DNA from: JBBIOU01 sp037443205
Lineage (GTDB): Bacteria; Bacteroidota; Bacteroidia; Flavobacteriales_D; UBA2798
Reading direction: 5' to 3'
NCBI GenBank assembly: GCA_037443205.1
Contig: JBBIOU010000004.1
Coordinates: forward strand, 1 to 64,000
DNA length: 64,000 nucleotides
Shown here: positions 17,674 to 25,983 of the stretch, in pieces
How positions within the stretch are numbered: the stretch's first letter is position 1
Layout: every line of letters begins with the position of its first letter
Position numbers and translations under genes: made by a program
Notes under the pieces: generated by a model
The model's input: the letters and a program-made list of their open reading frames with translations, nothing else
Databases searched by the model: none
What the model was told of the DNA's origin: nothing

Positions 17674-18549
17674 ATGCAATTTAAAATGAGTTTATTTTTG
17701 TGTAAAAATAACAAAGTTTTAAAATTGGCTGTAATAACACTTACCAGCGATATGGGTAACCGCGATTATTATGTGGCTGCGGTAAAAGGTGCTATTTACA
17801 GTTTGTTGCCACAAGCAATAATTGTTGATATAAGCCATCATGTTTCACCCTTTGAAATTGCTCAAGCTTCTTTTATTCTTAAAAATGCATATCCTGCATT
17901 TCCGGGCGGAAGTATTCACATTATCGGGGTTAATCCGGAAAAAATAACAAGGCTTAGCCCTTTTGATATGCGCGAAGAGGTAAAGCATATTGTTGTGTTG
18001 CATAAAGGTCATTATTTTATAGGTGCCGATAATGGTATATTTTCTTTATTGTTTGATGATACGCCCGAAAAAATATTTGAGATAACTGTTCCAAACAGCT
18101 CCCAAGAAGATATTTTTCCGGTAAAAAATGTATTTGTACCGGTAGCTTGTCACCTGGCTAAAGGCGGTAAACCCGAAGAGATAGGTTTGCCCCTGGAAAG
18201 AGTAAATCAAAAAAGTGTTTATGCTCCGGTGGTAGAAGCTAATGTTATTAAAGGCATGGTTATTTATGTGGATGTGTATGGGAATGTAATAACCAATATT
18301 TCTAAGCAATTATTTTACGATACGGCTAAAGGTCGAAGTTTTGCAATTTATTTCAGAAAAGGCGATTATGAAATTAATCAGATAAGTAATGCTTACAGCG
18401 ATGTACCCGGCTCAGAAATGCTTGCTATTTTCAGTTCTTCAGGCCTGTTAGAAATTGCCATAAATCAAGGCGTAGAAAGCAGCGGAGGAGGGGCTACTCA
18501 GTTGCTGGGCTTAAAACTTAACGATTCGGTCAGAGTAGAATTTTATTAG
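17674..18549 (+). CDS. SAM hydroxide adenosyltransferase (DUF62, SAM hydrolase)
   Basis: 291 residues of the chlorinase/fluorinase-like family. The N-terminal signature LTSDMGNRDYYVAAVKGAI, IVDISHHVSPFEI, ADNGIFSLLF and VYVDVYGNVITNI-type strand are present. Most non-halogenating members hydrolyse SAM to adenosine and methionine, and no halogenase-specific loop is evident. The start is uncertain: 17674 or 17686 add a short basic lead before KLAVITLTSD. It converges on the M14-like gene with stops overlapping by 4 nt. Confidence 0.88.
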   Translation: MQFKMSLFLCKNNKVLKLAVITLTSDMGNRDYYVAAVKGAIYSLLPQAIIVDISHHVSPFEIAQASFILKNAYPAFPGGSIHIIGVNPEKITRLSPFDMREEVKHIVVLHKGHYFIGADNGIFSLLFDDTPEKIFEITVPNSSQEDIFPVKNVFVPVACHLAKGGKPEEIGLPLERVNQKSVYAPVVEANVIKGMVIYVDVYGNVITNISKQLFYDTAKGRSFAIYFRKGDYEINQISNAYSDVPGSEMLAIFSSSGLLEIAINQGVESSGGGATQLLGLKLNDSVRVEFY

Positions 18550-19493
18550 TTTAATTTACCTATGTGAAACAGTGCATCGCCCTGATGTACTACCGGGCTG
18601 TTGTTATGACCGATAACAAAACCATCGGTTTTGGAAAACACCTCAACTTCATATTGGCCGTAAGGGTCGTTTATTACTCCCAATAACTGGTTTTTGCTGA
18701 CAGATTCGCCTGATGACACAAAAAACTTAAATAAGCCCGAGCGTTGCGAACGTATCCACGAACTTGATTTTAATAATATACTCTCTTTTTCTTCGTAAGG
18801 CTCGTTAATCATCCCCAAATAACTCATTACCCGTTTTGTGCCTTCGATGGCTTGCTGAATGGCATACTCATCAAATCGCATGCTCTCTCCGCCTTCATAC
18901 ACTATAATGGGTTTTCCCATTTTAGAAGCATGATGTCGTAGCGATTTGGGTATAAGATTGGAGTTTAAAGTTACGGGTGCCGCAAATGCTTTAGCCAGTA
19001 ATTCGCTGTTTTTATCTTCCAGTGCATAGCGTATTTGCGGGTAATTTGTCCGGCTTGCTCCTCCGGTATGAAAGTCTATGCCATAGTCAATTACCGGCAA
19101 TATGTATTTGGTTAAATGATTTGCTACACGGCTGGCTAATGAACCATTGGCATCGCCCGGAAAGCTTCTGTTTACATCTTTTCCATCAGGCAAATCGCGC
19201 GAATAGTTTAAAAATCCAAAAACATTTAATACCGGTATGGCTACTATGGTGCCCGAAATTATATTGTCAAAAAAACCTTGGGCTATCATTCTTCTTACTA
19301 TTTCGATACCGTTTACTTCATCTCCGTGTAAGCCGCCTAATAAGAGTAATGCAGGACCCTTGCTCATACTGCGGTGTATAAAAATAGGCATATCTATCAT
19401 CGTGCCCGAAGGCAAACGAGCAATTTGATAATCTATCACCTTTTTCTCTCCTGGTAATATGCTGTGGTCTTTAATTATAAAATCGTTTAACAT
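18546..19493 (-). CDS. Succinylglutamate desuccinylase/aspartoacylase family protein
   Basis: 315-residue zinc carboxypeptidase-like (M14-related) enzyme. GGLHGDEVNGIEIVRRM gives His and Glu zinc ligands, DGKDVNRSFPG the Arg region, and IDFHTGGASRTNYPQIR the third ligand. A C-terminal lipoyl/barrel-like tail (SGLFKFFVSSGESVSKNQLLG) is typical of the bacterial branch. It probably cleaves an N-acyl or amide bond of a small amino-acid derivative; the substrate is unknown. No rimK-type ligase is adjacent. Confidence 0.87.
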   Translation of the reverse strand: MLNDFIIKDHSILPGEKKVIDYQIARLPSGTMIDMPIFIHRSMSKGPALLLLGGLHGDEVNGIEIVRRMIAQGFFDNIISGTIVAIPVLNVFGFLNYSRDLPDGKDVNRSFPGDANGSLASRVANHLTKYILPVIDYGIDFHTGGASRTNYPQIRYALEDKNSELLAKAFAAPVTLNSNLIPKSLRHHASKMGKPIIVYEGGESMRFDEYAIQQAIEGTKRVMSYLGMINEPYEEKESILLKSSSWIRSQRSGLFKFFVSSGESVSKNQLLGVINDPYGQYEVEVFSKTDGFVIGHNNSPVVHQGDALFHIGKLN

Positions 19494-19655
19494 GGTATTT
19501 TAAGTTAGTCGCACAATTATAAACAATGGTTAATATTTTTTTTCAATTAAACTGCAATATAATACAATAATACTATAATTTGGTATTTAAATAATACTCA
19601 TTCATGCATTTTCATTTATTATGTTTATAAACCCAACCTCAATTTCAGTTACTTT

Positions 19656-20285
19656 ATGATTCACCCGCATTGCGAGCTAAGGCAGGTAAGCCCCAGCATA
19701 GGTTATGGAATTTTTGCCGTAAAGTTTATTCCTAAAGGCACCATCGTTTATATAAAAGATGAATTGGAAATTATCATTAAACCCAATGATAAAAGACTTA
19801 ATAACCCGCTTTATAAAGACATTATAGAAAAATATTCATATACCGAGCCAAACGGTAATTTAGTTTTAAGCTGGGATATAGCCAAATTTGTTAATCATTG
19901 TTGTAATTGCAATATAATGAGCACCGGTTATGGTTTTGAAATAGCTATCCGCGATATTCAACCGGGTGAAGAAGTAACAGATGAGTACGGATTATTTAAT
20001 TCGGGTTGGGAAATGGATTTGGAATGCAGCAAGCCGGGTTGTAGAAAAAAATTAACCCCTAAAGACATTGATATACATTATGCTGAATGGGATAATACTA
20101 TCATCAATGCTTTTACTCACTTTAATCAGGTAAATCAACCTCTATTACCTTATATGGATGCTGCTGTTTATGAAAAACTAAAAAAATACTTAGATACTGG
20201 AAAGGATTATATTTCAGTAAAAACACTCAAGTGCGAAAAAGCACGCAGTATCAACGGCAACGGTTTAGGTAGTCTTGTAATATAA
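19656..20285 (+). CDS. SET domain protein (putative protein lysine methyltransferase)
   Basis: 209 residues. N-terminal SET strand IGYGIFAVKFIPKGTIVYI is followed by the SAM/catalytic motifs FVNHCCNCN (78-86) and IAIRDIQPGEEVTDEYG. A post-SET-like cysteine cluster (LECSKPGC) then coordinates with the earlier Cys residues, probably zinc. The SET fold methylates protein lysines in eukaryotes; bacterial targets are mostly unknown. Full motif retention suggests an active enzyme. The last 35 nt overlap the convergent ruvX gene. Single gene, not in an operon. Confidence 0.85.
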   Translation: MIHPHCELRQVSPSIGYGIFAVKFIPKGTIVYIKDELEIIIKPNDKRLNNPLYKDIIEKYSYTEPNGNLVLSWDIAKFVNHCCNCNIMSTGYGFEIAIRDIQPGEEVTDEYGLFNSGWEMDLECSKPGCRKKLTPKDIDIHYAEWDNTIINAFTHFNQVNQPLLPYMDAAVYEKLKKYLDTGKDYISVKTLKCEKARSINGNGLGSLVI

Positions 20286-20670
20286 TAGCTGCCGACATTT
20301 TATCCAGATTTTTTTTGTTCTGACGGGTACTTTTTTTAGCTCCGGCTTCAATTAATGCTTGCATTGCAATTTTGGAGGTAAATCGTTCATCAGCTTGTTC
20401 AATTTTAACATTTTTAAAGGTGCGCTGCGCATAAATAAAAAAATCTTTTGCAGCTTTTGTGTGGTGTGTTGCTTCTCCGTTAAGCTTGTAAGGAATACCT
20501 ATAATAATTACATCAATATTTTCTTGCTCAATGATTTTTTTTAGGTATTGGGTTAAATCTTTGGTATGTATCGTTTCGTGAGGACTGGCAATAGTCTTCG
20601 TACTATCGCTGATGGCAATACCGGTGCGTTTGCTGCCGTAGTCTATGGCTAATGCTTTAGGCACAATCAA
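20251..20670 (-). CDS. ruvX: Putative Holliday junction resolvase RuvX/YqgF
   Basis: 139-residue RNase H-fold protein; the family also acts in pre-16S rRNA processing. Motifs: ALAIDYGSKRTGIAISD with the first Asp, IIIGIPYKLNGEATHHT, and DERFTSKIA. Typical length. It overlaps aroK by 14 nt and the convergent SET gene by 35 nt at the 3' end. Cotranscription with aroK is likely. Confidence 0.93.
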   Translation of the reverse strand: MIVPKALAIDYGSKRTGIAISDSTKTIASPHETIHTKDLTQYLKKIIEQENIDVIIIGIPYKLNGEATHHTKAAKDFFIYAQRTFKNVKIEQADERFTSKIAMQALIEAGAKKSTRQNKKNLDKMSAAIILQDYLNRCR

Positions 20671-21202
20671 TTTTATGGGCGGTTATCTTTGATATTATTT
20701 CATCGGCTGTTGCTTCGGGTAACTGATTTGCATTTACAATAAATTGCGCTTGCAGATAAGTTTTTTCGCGCTGCAAAAATAGGGTTTCTAATTCAGATTC
20801 AGTAAGTTTTTGCATTAATGGCCGGGGGTTATTATTTTTTTTTAAACGTAATTTTACCACGTTGTATGGCAATTGTAAATAAACACTCAGCGATTTTTTA
20901 TTTATCAAATCCATAGCATTAAAATAACAGGGTGTGCCTCCACCGATTGCAATAATCTGCACATTATTTTTTTGTAATAATTCAACAAGCAAGCGATTTT
21001 CGTAGTTACGAAAAAAATCTTCTCCATTTTCGGTAAAAATGTCAACAATTTTTTTGTCCAGGCGTTTTTCTATTTCAAGGTCTGTATCTATGCAGGGAAG
21101 ACTTAATTTTGCAGATAATATTTTAGCAAGGGTTGATTTACCGCTGCCCATAAAACCCAATAAAATTAAAGGTTTTTCGGGTATAAATTTGTTTTTTGAC
21201 AT
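20657..21202 (-). CDS. aroK: Shikimate kinase
   Basis: 181 residues, phosphorylates shikimate at the 3-OH with ATP. Walker A GFMGSGKST (about 16-24), substrate residues in DTDLEIEKRLDKKIVDIF and ENRLLVELL, IAIGGGTPCY, and lid ARG-type segment NNNPRPLM. Aromatic pathway partner of aroC (12198) and the DAHP synthase (3154), although the three are not clustered. Start ATG at 21202. Confidence 0.95.
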   Translation of the reverse strand: MSKNKFIPEKPLILLGFMGSGKSTLAKILSAKLSLPCIDTDLEIEKRLDKKIVDIFTENGEDFFRNYENRLLVELLQKNNVQIIAIGGGTPCYFNAMDLINKKSLSVYLQLPYNVVKLRLKKNNNPRPLMQKLTESELETLFLQREKTYLQAQFIVNANQLPEATADEIISKITAHKIDCA

Positions 21203-21264
21203 ATCTAAAAACGTGTAATTTTAAAAAAAAATTATCATACTATTGTTAAGTTAAATAATGCTCG

Positions 21265-21272
21265 TATATTTG
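21265..21272 (+). promoter_or_regulatory. tRNA-Lys promoter: TATATTTG with upstream TTG
   Basis: TATATTTG is an exact TAnnTTTG -7 box. A TTG at 21243-21245 lies 19 nt upstream, the spacing of the Bacteroidota -33/-7 promoter. The tRNA begins 26 nt downstream. Confidence 0.72.
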
Positions 21273-21297
21273 CAGCCACTTTTAAAGTTGTATACCC

Positions 21298-21370
21298 GAT
21301 TCCGTAGCTCAGCTGGTAGAGCAATACACTTTTAATGTATGGGTCCTGGGTTCGAGTCCCAGCGGGATCA
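21298..21370 (+). tRNA. tRNA-Lys (anticodon TTT)
   Basis: A 73-nt cloverleaf. The acceptor stem pairs GATTCCG with CGGGATC (one T-G wobble). The D-arm is GCTC/GAGC, the anticodon stem ATACA/TGTAT with loop CTTTTAA reading TTT, and the T-arm CTGGG TTCGAGT CCCAG. The discriminator is A and CCA is not encoded. Confidence 0.96.
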
Positions 21371-21374
21371 CTCA

Positions 21375-21408
21375 AAGCCTCAACTTAACTTAAGTTGAGG
21401 CTTTTTTC
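21375..21408 (+). terminator. Rho-independent terminator of tRNA-Lys
   Basis: An inverted repeat AAGCCTCAACTTAA / TTAAGTTGAGGCTT, with only a single base between the arms as written, is followed by a T-rich run, directly after the tRNA. Confidence 0.85.
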
Positions 21409-21555
21409 TTTACCCCAAAATTGTTATCAGCCACGCACGTCCTTGCCTACGTATGTGGGCGGCATTGGGTTAACCTTGTTTTAGATTTTTTAGTATTTCA
21501 TACTAAATCATAGACACCCGGCTTGCCGAGAAAAAAGTATAACGACTTTTTAGGA

Positions 21556-22242
21556 TTAATTGATTAATTCGAACAATTTGCTCACGGCAGTTTGAATATT
21601 GTTATAAACATCTGTTATAGTGGCATCCATCATGTAGCAAGGTGCGGTAATAATTTTGTTTTTGGGGTCAACGGCTATTTCGTGTATATTTTTCATTTCG
21701 GCAATGGCACCGGTGCTGTTTATGCCGGCAGCAATGGCTGCTATATCATAAGGTGATTTTTCTTTATCAGTACCCACGGTAAGGTGTACTTTGTAATTAC
21801 TGTTTTGCAATGCTTTTGCTATAACTGCCGGGGCCATACACAAGCCACACACGGGTTTGTTAAACAAAACAGTTTGTGCTATAGCATTTTTAACATCTTC
21901 ATTAATGTTGCCATCGGGTCCGGCAAATGCCCATTTAGTCAGGTTTTTGGCAGCACCAAATCCACCGGGAAGTATCAGCGCATCAAAATCAGATGCATGA
22001 TATTCTTTGAGGTTTTTAATATCACCGCGGGCAATACGAGCTGATTCTATCAATACATTTCTTTTTTCGGGCATTTCCTTTCCGTTCAGGTGATTAATTA
22101 CATGGTGTTGTTCTATATCGGGGGCAAAACATTGATATTGCCCGTTTTGTTGGGCAATGCACAAGAGGGTAAAAACAGCTTCCTGTATTTCACTGCCATC
22201 ATATACACCGCATCCTGAAAGTATAACAGCAATTTTTTTCAT
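21556..22242 (-). CDS. elbB: Glyoxalase ElbB (DJ-1/PfpI family)
   Basis: 228-residue DJ-1/PfpI-fold protein of the ElbB type. It begins VILSGCGVYDGSEIQEA and contains DALILPGGFGAAKNLT, the nucleophile elbow VCGLCMAPAVIAKAL with Cys, and TVGTDKEKSPYDIA. ElbB has glyoxalase activity and was once linked to isoprenoid synthesis. Cytosolic. Follows the MBL gene on the same strand, with 12 nt between. Confidence 0.93.
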   Translation of the reverse strand: MKKIAVILSGCGVYDGSEIQEAVFTLLCIAQQNGQYQCFAPDIEQHHVINHLNGKEMPEKRNVLIESARIARGDIKNLKEYHASDFDALILPGGFGAAKNLTKWAFAGPDGNINEDVKNAIAQTVLFNKPVCGLCMAPAVIAKALQNSNYKVHLTVGTDKEKSPYDIAAIAAGINSTGAIAEMKNIHEIAVDPKNKIITAPCYMMDATITDVYNNIQTAVSKLFELIN

Positions 22243-22254
22243 AACCTAATTAAT

Positions 22255-23106
22255 TTAAATTTCATTTAATTTAAAAGTATGTTTTAGTCGTGCGCCTTTT
22301 TCTGTAAGTTGTAAAGAACAACATTCGTTTAGCGGGTCGTGTTCAAAAAATAATATGTAATTGTTTTGAAGGGCATTATTTAAAAATTCAGCTTTTTCTT
22401 CTAGTGTAATAAGCGGCCGGGTATCATATCCCATTACATAGGGCAAGGGTATATGTCCAATTGATGGGAGTAAGTCGGCCATATAAACTATAGTCTTCCC
22501 TTTATACCGGATATGTGGTATCATCATGCTGTCGGTATGACCGTCAGCAAAAAGTACATCTATGTTTTGAAAAACATTTTGAGTAAAGTTGTTTTTGCGT
22601 TCAATCATTTTTAATTGTCCGCTTTCTTGTATGGGTAAAATATTTTCTTTTAAAAATGAGGCTTTTTCTCTGGGATTGGGCCGGGTTGCCCATTGCCAAT
22701 GCCTTTCGTTACTCCAGTAAACGGCATTTTTAAATGCGGGCTCAAAACGATTTTTAGAATGGTTGTATTCTATAGCGCCACCGCAATGGTCAAAGTGCAG
22801 GTGTGTTAAAAACACATCGGTAACATCTTCTCTGTTAAAGCCCAGTTTAGCTAAAGATTTATCTAATGTAGCATCTCCATGCAGGTAGTAATGGCTGAAA
22901 AATTTTGCATCTTGTTTATTGCCTATACCTGTATCAATCAATATCAATTGTTTTTCATTTTCAATCAGTAACAAACGCATAGCCCAGGTACACAAATTAT
23001 TTTCATCGGCCGGATTGGTTTTTTGCCAAATGGTTTTAGGTACTACGCCAAACATTGCGCCTCCGTCAAGTTTAAAATAACCTGTTTCGATAGTATGTAG
23101 TTTCAT
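22255..23106 (-). CDS. MBL-fold metallo-hydrolase
   Basis: 283 residues. The metal motif HLHFDHCGGA near residues 100-110 supplies His-x-His-x-Asp-His. Downstream ligands are probably in DGHTDSM and the late FEHDPLNECC. The N-terminus (MFGVVPKTIW, LLIENEKQLILIDTGIGNK) is like quorum-lactonase/AHL-type and SDSA-like relatives. The substrate cannot be set from sequence. Its ATG overlaps the upstream membrane-protein gene's stop by 4 nt. Confidence 0.85.
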   Translation of the reverse strand: MKLHTIETGYFKLDGGAMFGVVPKTIWQKTNPADENNLCTWAMRLLLIENEKQLILIDTGIGNKQDAKFFSHYYLHGDATLDKSLAKLGFNREDVTDVFLTHLHFDHCGGAIEYNHSKNRFEPAFKNAVYWSNERHWQWATRPNPREKASFLKENILPIQESGQLKMIERKNNFTQNVFQNIDVLFADGHTDSMMIPHIRYKGKTIVYMADLLPSIGHIPLPYVMGYDTRPLITLEEKAEFLNNALQNNYILFFEHDPLNECCSLQLTEKGARLKHTFKLNEI

Positions 23107-23765
23107 GGCTTGTTTTTAGTTTCTTCGTCTAACAGTTCAAAGTCGTCAAAATCATCATCCTGCTTATTGTTATCATCAAAAGGATTTGGGTTTCCGGTTA
23201 ATTTATGTATAATAACATTAATTACCTGCAAGGTAATTATAATACTCTGAAAAATAATATAAATCATAAAGAGAAAACCAAAAAATGCAGCTATATGCCC
23301 TAACACAGGTGTATGATAGATGCTTTTGGCAGATTTATAAAACCATAATGAGAGCGTATTTTCGGCTAAATAAGGATGGTTAATACAAAAAGAAAAATAT
23401 ACAATGCCTGTAATAATTAAGAGCGACTCGTAGTATGGATTATATACTTCATTGGTATATTTAAAATTATTGATTTGTATGCGTAATCTTTTAGGCTGCA
23501 GTCGTCCGGTTAAATAAGAGTATATAACCAATATGCCTACGGTTATGATTAAGAATTGATTATTATTTTGTTTGATAATTTCTTCCTGCGTAAGCAAAGC
23601 GCTGATAGATATCAGAATAAAAATATTTATAACTTCAAAGAAATATTTTTCGAAAATTGTTTTAGTTCTGAAATTTTGTAAGGCTCTGTATGTAAACATA
23701 ATTAAGCCCCAGAGTGCGCTAAAGATAAAAAAAATGGTTCCGAGTAAGAAGATGTAATACAGCAT
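23103..23765 (-). CDS. Membrane protein of unknown function
   Basis: 220 residues with about five hydrophobic helices: IFLLGTIFFIFSALWGLIMF, FFEVINIFILISISALL, FLIITVGILVIYSYL, LLIITGIVYFSFCI and IAAFFGFLFMIYIIFQSII. The last 35 residues form a very acidic tail (DDNNKQDDDFDDFELLDEE). No known domain is recognised. It overlaps the downstream MBL gene by ATGA-type coupling, so they may be coexpressed. Confidence 0.7.
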   Translation of the reverse strand: MLYYIFLLGTIFFIFSALWGLIMFTYRALQNFRTKTIFEKYFFEVINIFILISISALLTQEEIIKQNNNQFLIITVGILVIYSYLTGRLQPKRLRIQINNFKYTNEVYNPYYESLLIITGIVYFSFCINHPYLAENTLSLWFYKSAKSIYHTPVLGHIAAFFGFLFMIYIIFQSIIITLQVINVIIHKLTGNPNPFDDNNKQDDDFDDFELLDEETKNKP

Positions 23766-23772
23766 GTTTTTT

Positions 23773-25896
23773 TTACCAGATTTTTGCTATTTTATGGGCA
23801 AGTCTGCGCATGGCATCGCCTTCTTTTACATGAAAGACTTCAAAAAATTCGGGCATATTTGCCAGTGGACCGTTAACCCGATATTTACTGGGCGAGTGCG
23901 GGTTGGTTAAAACCTGGTTGCGCATGGCATTTTCAGTATAGTTGCTTTTCCATATTTGTGCATAGGCAATAAAAAATCTTTGTTCGGGGGTAAAGCCGTT
24001 AATTTTTGTTTTCTTTTTACCAAATGCAGAGCGTTTATAAGCATAATAGGCCAAGGTTACTCCGCCTAAGTCGGCAATATTTTCGCCTAAGGTAAGTTCG
24101 CCATTTACAAATAATCCGCTTATGGGTTCAAATTCGTTGTAATGTTCTACCAGTTTTGCGGTGCGCAAATTAAAATTGTTTCGGTCGTTATCTGTCCACC
24201 AGTTAGTAAATGCACCGGTGTAGTCAAATTGTGCACCCTGGTCGTCAAAACCGTGGGTAAATTCGTGTCCTATAACTGCTCCCATGCGTGCATAGTTTAC
24301 AACGTCTTCTGCGTTGATGTCAAAAAACGGAGGCTGCATAATACCGGCCGGAAAAACTATTTCGTTCCACAACGGGTTATAATAAGCATTTACAATATGC
24401 GGGGCCATTTGCCATTCGCTGCGGTCTATGGGTTTATTTATTTTTTCGATATTTTTTTTGTGTAAAAAGTAATTGCTGTTTAACCAGTTTTTTACCAGTG
24501 ATTCGCGGGTGATGGTAAGTTCGCTGAAGTCGGTCCATTTATCGGGATAACCTAATTTTCTTTGAAATGAAGCCAGTTTTTTGAGAGCGCTTTGTTTGGT
24601 CTCTGTACTCATCCATTCTAATTTATCTAAGCGTTCTTCAAACACTTTCATGATGTTATCTACCATTTCATTTACTTTTTGTTTGGCTTCGGGTTTAAAA
24701 TAGGTATCAACAAAAGCGTGCCCTAGGGGTTCAGAAACGGCTGTATAGTTGATGTGCGTAATGGCTCTTTCCCATCGTGGTTTCATTTGTTTGGCGCCTT
24801 TGAGTATGGTATTATTAAAATAAAAACTTTCTTTTTCGGTATCGTCAGTGAGTTTGGTGGCTGTAGCGGCTATTAAATGCCATTTTAAATAGTCTTTTAA
24901 TATAGGTAAGGAAGTTTGCCCAATGAGGGTATTTAGCCGGTCAAAAAAAGCTGGTTGATTAACGATGATTTGAGTAACGCCTTTTAAACCTCTGATGTTT
25001 AAATAATTTTTCCAATCAAATTCAGGGTGTTTTTTAATCAACTCTTCAACATTTACAACATTGTATTGCGCTTCTATGTTTCTGAGTTCTACGGGGCTCA
25101 TAGCTGCATCAGCCAAATTGGTTTCGAGTGTTAGTATATTTTTTGCTGCATCTTCATGAGCGGGTTTTTTGTAGCCTAATTGCATCATTAATCTGGATAT
25201 ATGCATTTGGTATTCTTTGCGTATTTCTTCGGATTGAGCATCTTTTTTCAGATAATAATCTTTAGAGGGCAGTCGCATACCTCCTTGTGAAGCATATACG
25301 GCATAACGATTAATATCTTTTAAATCTTGCTCGGCAGCCATTTCAAAAAAGGGTGATATTCCATAATTGTGCATATTGGCAACCAGCGAGGCAATTTCTT
25401 TTTTGGTTTTTAATTGGTCAATTTTTTTTACCCAGTCTTTGATGGGTTCTATTCCGTCTTTGTTTCTTTTAGCCGAGTCCATATAGGTATAATAATAGTC
25501 GCCAACCAATTGGCGGTAATCGCCTTTATTAAAGTTACTCATACTGCATTTTTCGAGTATAAGTTTAAGTTTTTCATTGTTTTCTTTTACCAAGACATTG
25601 AAGCTGCCCCAGCGCTCTTCGGTAGGGGGTACAGGGTTGTTTTTTAGCCAGGTACCGTTGGCATATTCATAAAAATCTGTAACAGGGCTAACGGCAGGGT
25701 TCATGTCTTCAAAATTTACGGTGCCCGCTACTTTTTCGTAGCTATAGGTTTCTTCGGGTTCGGTTGTTATTACCTTGTTCGTTTGTTTAACATCTGTTGT
25801 TGCCGTGGTATGGGTAGTGTCTTTTTGTTTCTTTGTTTTGCACGATGTTGCAACTGATAGAATAAGAAGCGATAAAATAAGTTTTTTCAGGTTCAT
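23773..25896 (-). CDS. M13 family metallopeptidase (neprilysin/PepO-like), lipoprotein
   Basis: A zinc endopeptidase of about 707 residues. The ATG at 25896 gives a lipoprotein signal MNLKKLILSLLILSVATSC with a cysteine lipobox. A start 30 nt upstream would disturb the signal. The N-terminal M13 domain spans about 60-450. The catalytic domain contains VNAYYNPLWNEIVFPAGI, the zinc site VIGHEFTHGFDDQGAQFD (near 545) and GENIADLGGVTLAY (near 600). Probably degrades peptides on the outer membrane or periplasmic side. Single gene. Confidence 0.94.
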   Translation of the reverse strand: MNLKKLILSLLILSVATSCKTKKQKDTTHTTATTDVKQTNKVITTEPEETYSYEKVAGTVNFEDMNPAVSPVTDFYEYANGTWLKNNPVPPTEERWGSFNVLVKENNEKLKLILEKCSMSNFNKGDYRQLVGDYYYTYMDSAKRNKDGIEPIKDWVKKIDQLKTKKEIASLVANMHNYGISPFFEMAAEQDLKDINRYAVYASQGGMRLPSKDYYLKKDAQSEEIRKEYQMHISRLMMQLGYKKPAHEDAAKNILTLETNLADAAMSPVELRNIEAQYNVVNVEELIKKHPEFDWKNYLNIRGLKGVTQIIVNQPAFFDRLNTLIGQTSLPILKDYLKWHLIAATATKLTDDTEKESFYFNNTILKGAKQMKPRWERAITHINYTAVSEPLGHAFVDTYFKPEAKQKVNEMVDNIMKVFEERLDKLEWMSTETKQSALKKLASFQRKLGYPDKWTDFSELTITRESLVKNWLNSNYFLHKKNIEKINKPIDRSEWQMAPHIVNAYYNPLWNEIVFPAGIMQPPFFDINAEDVVNYARMGAVIGHEFTHGFDDQGAQFDYTGAFTNWWTDNDRNNFNLRTAKLVEHYNEFEPISGLFVNGELTLGENIADLGGVTLAYYAYKRSAFGKKKTKINGFTPEQRFFIAYAQIWKSNYTENAMRNQVLTNPHSPSKYRVNGPLANMPEFFEVFHVKEGDAMRRLAHKIAKIW

Positions 25897-25934
25897 TTTT
25901 GGGATAATTTGGAATTTAGCGTTCAATATTAATA

Positions 25935-25964
25935 AAAAATGCCCGTTTAAACTATTAAACGGGC
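25935..25964 (-). terminator. Rho-independent terminator of dnaN
   Basis: A 10-bp stem GCCCGTTTAA / TTAAACGGGC with a 4-nt loop (25941-25964). On the minus strand it is followed by ATTTTTTATT, about 20 nt after the dnaN stop. Confidence 0.85.
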
Positions 25965-25983
25965 AGCGGGATGTTTTTTATGG

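Noticed and set aside
17674..18549. Halogenase (chlorinase/fluorinase)
   Set aside because: Family similarity only; no distinctive halide loop and no natural-product genes nearby, so SAM hydrolase is more likely.
21489..21507. Inverted repeat TTTAGTAT / ATACTAAA after tRNA-Lys
   Set aside because: Perfect but short, with no T-run on either strand and no gene that needs a terminator there.
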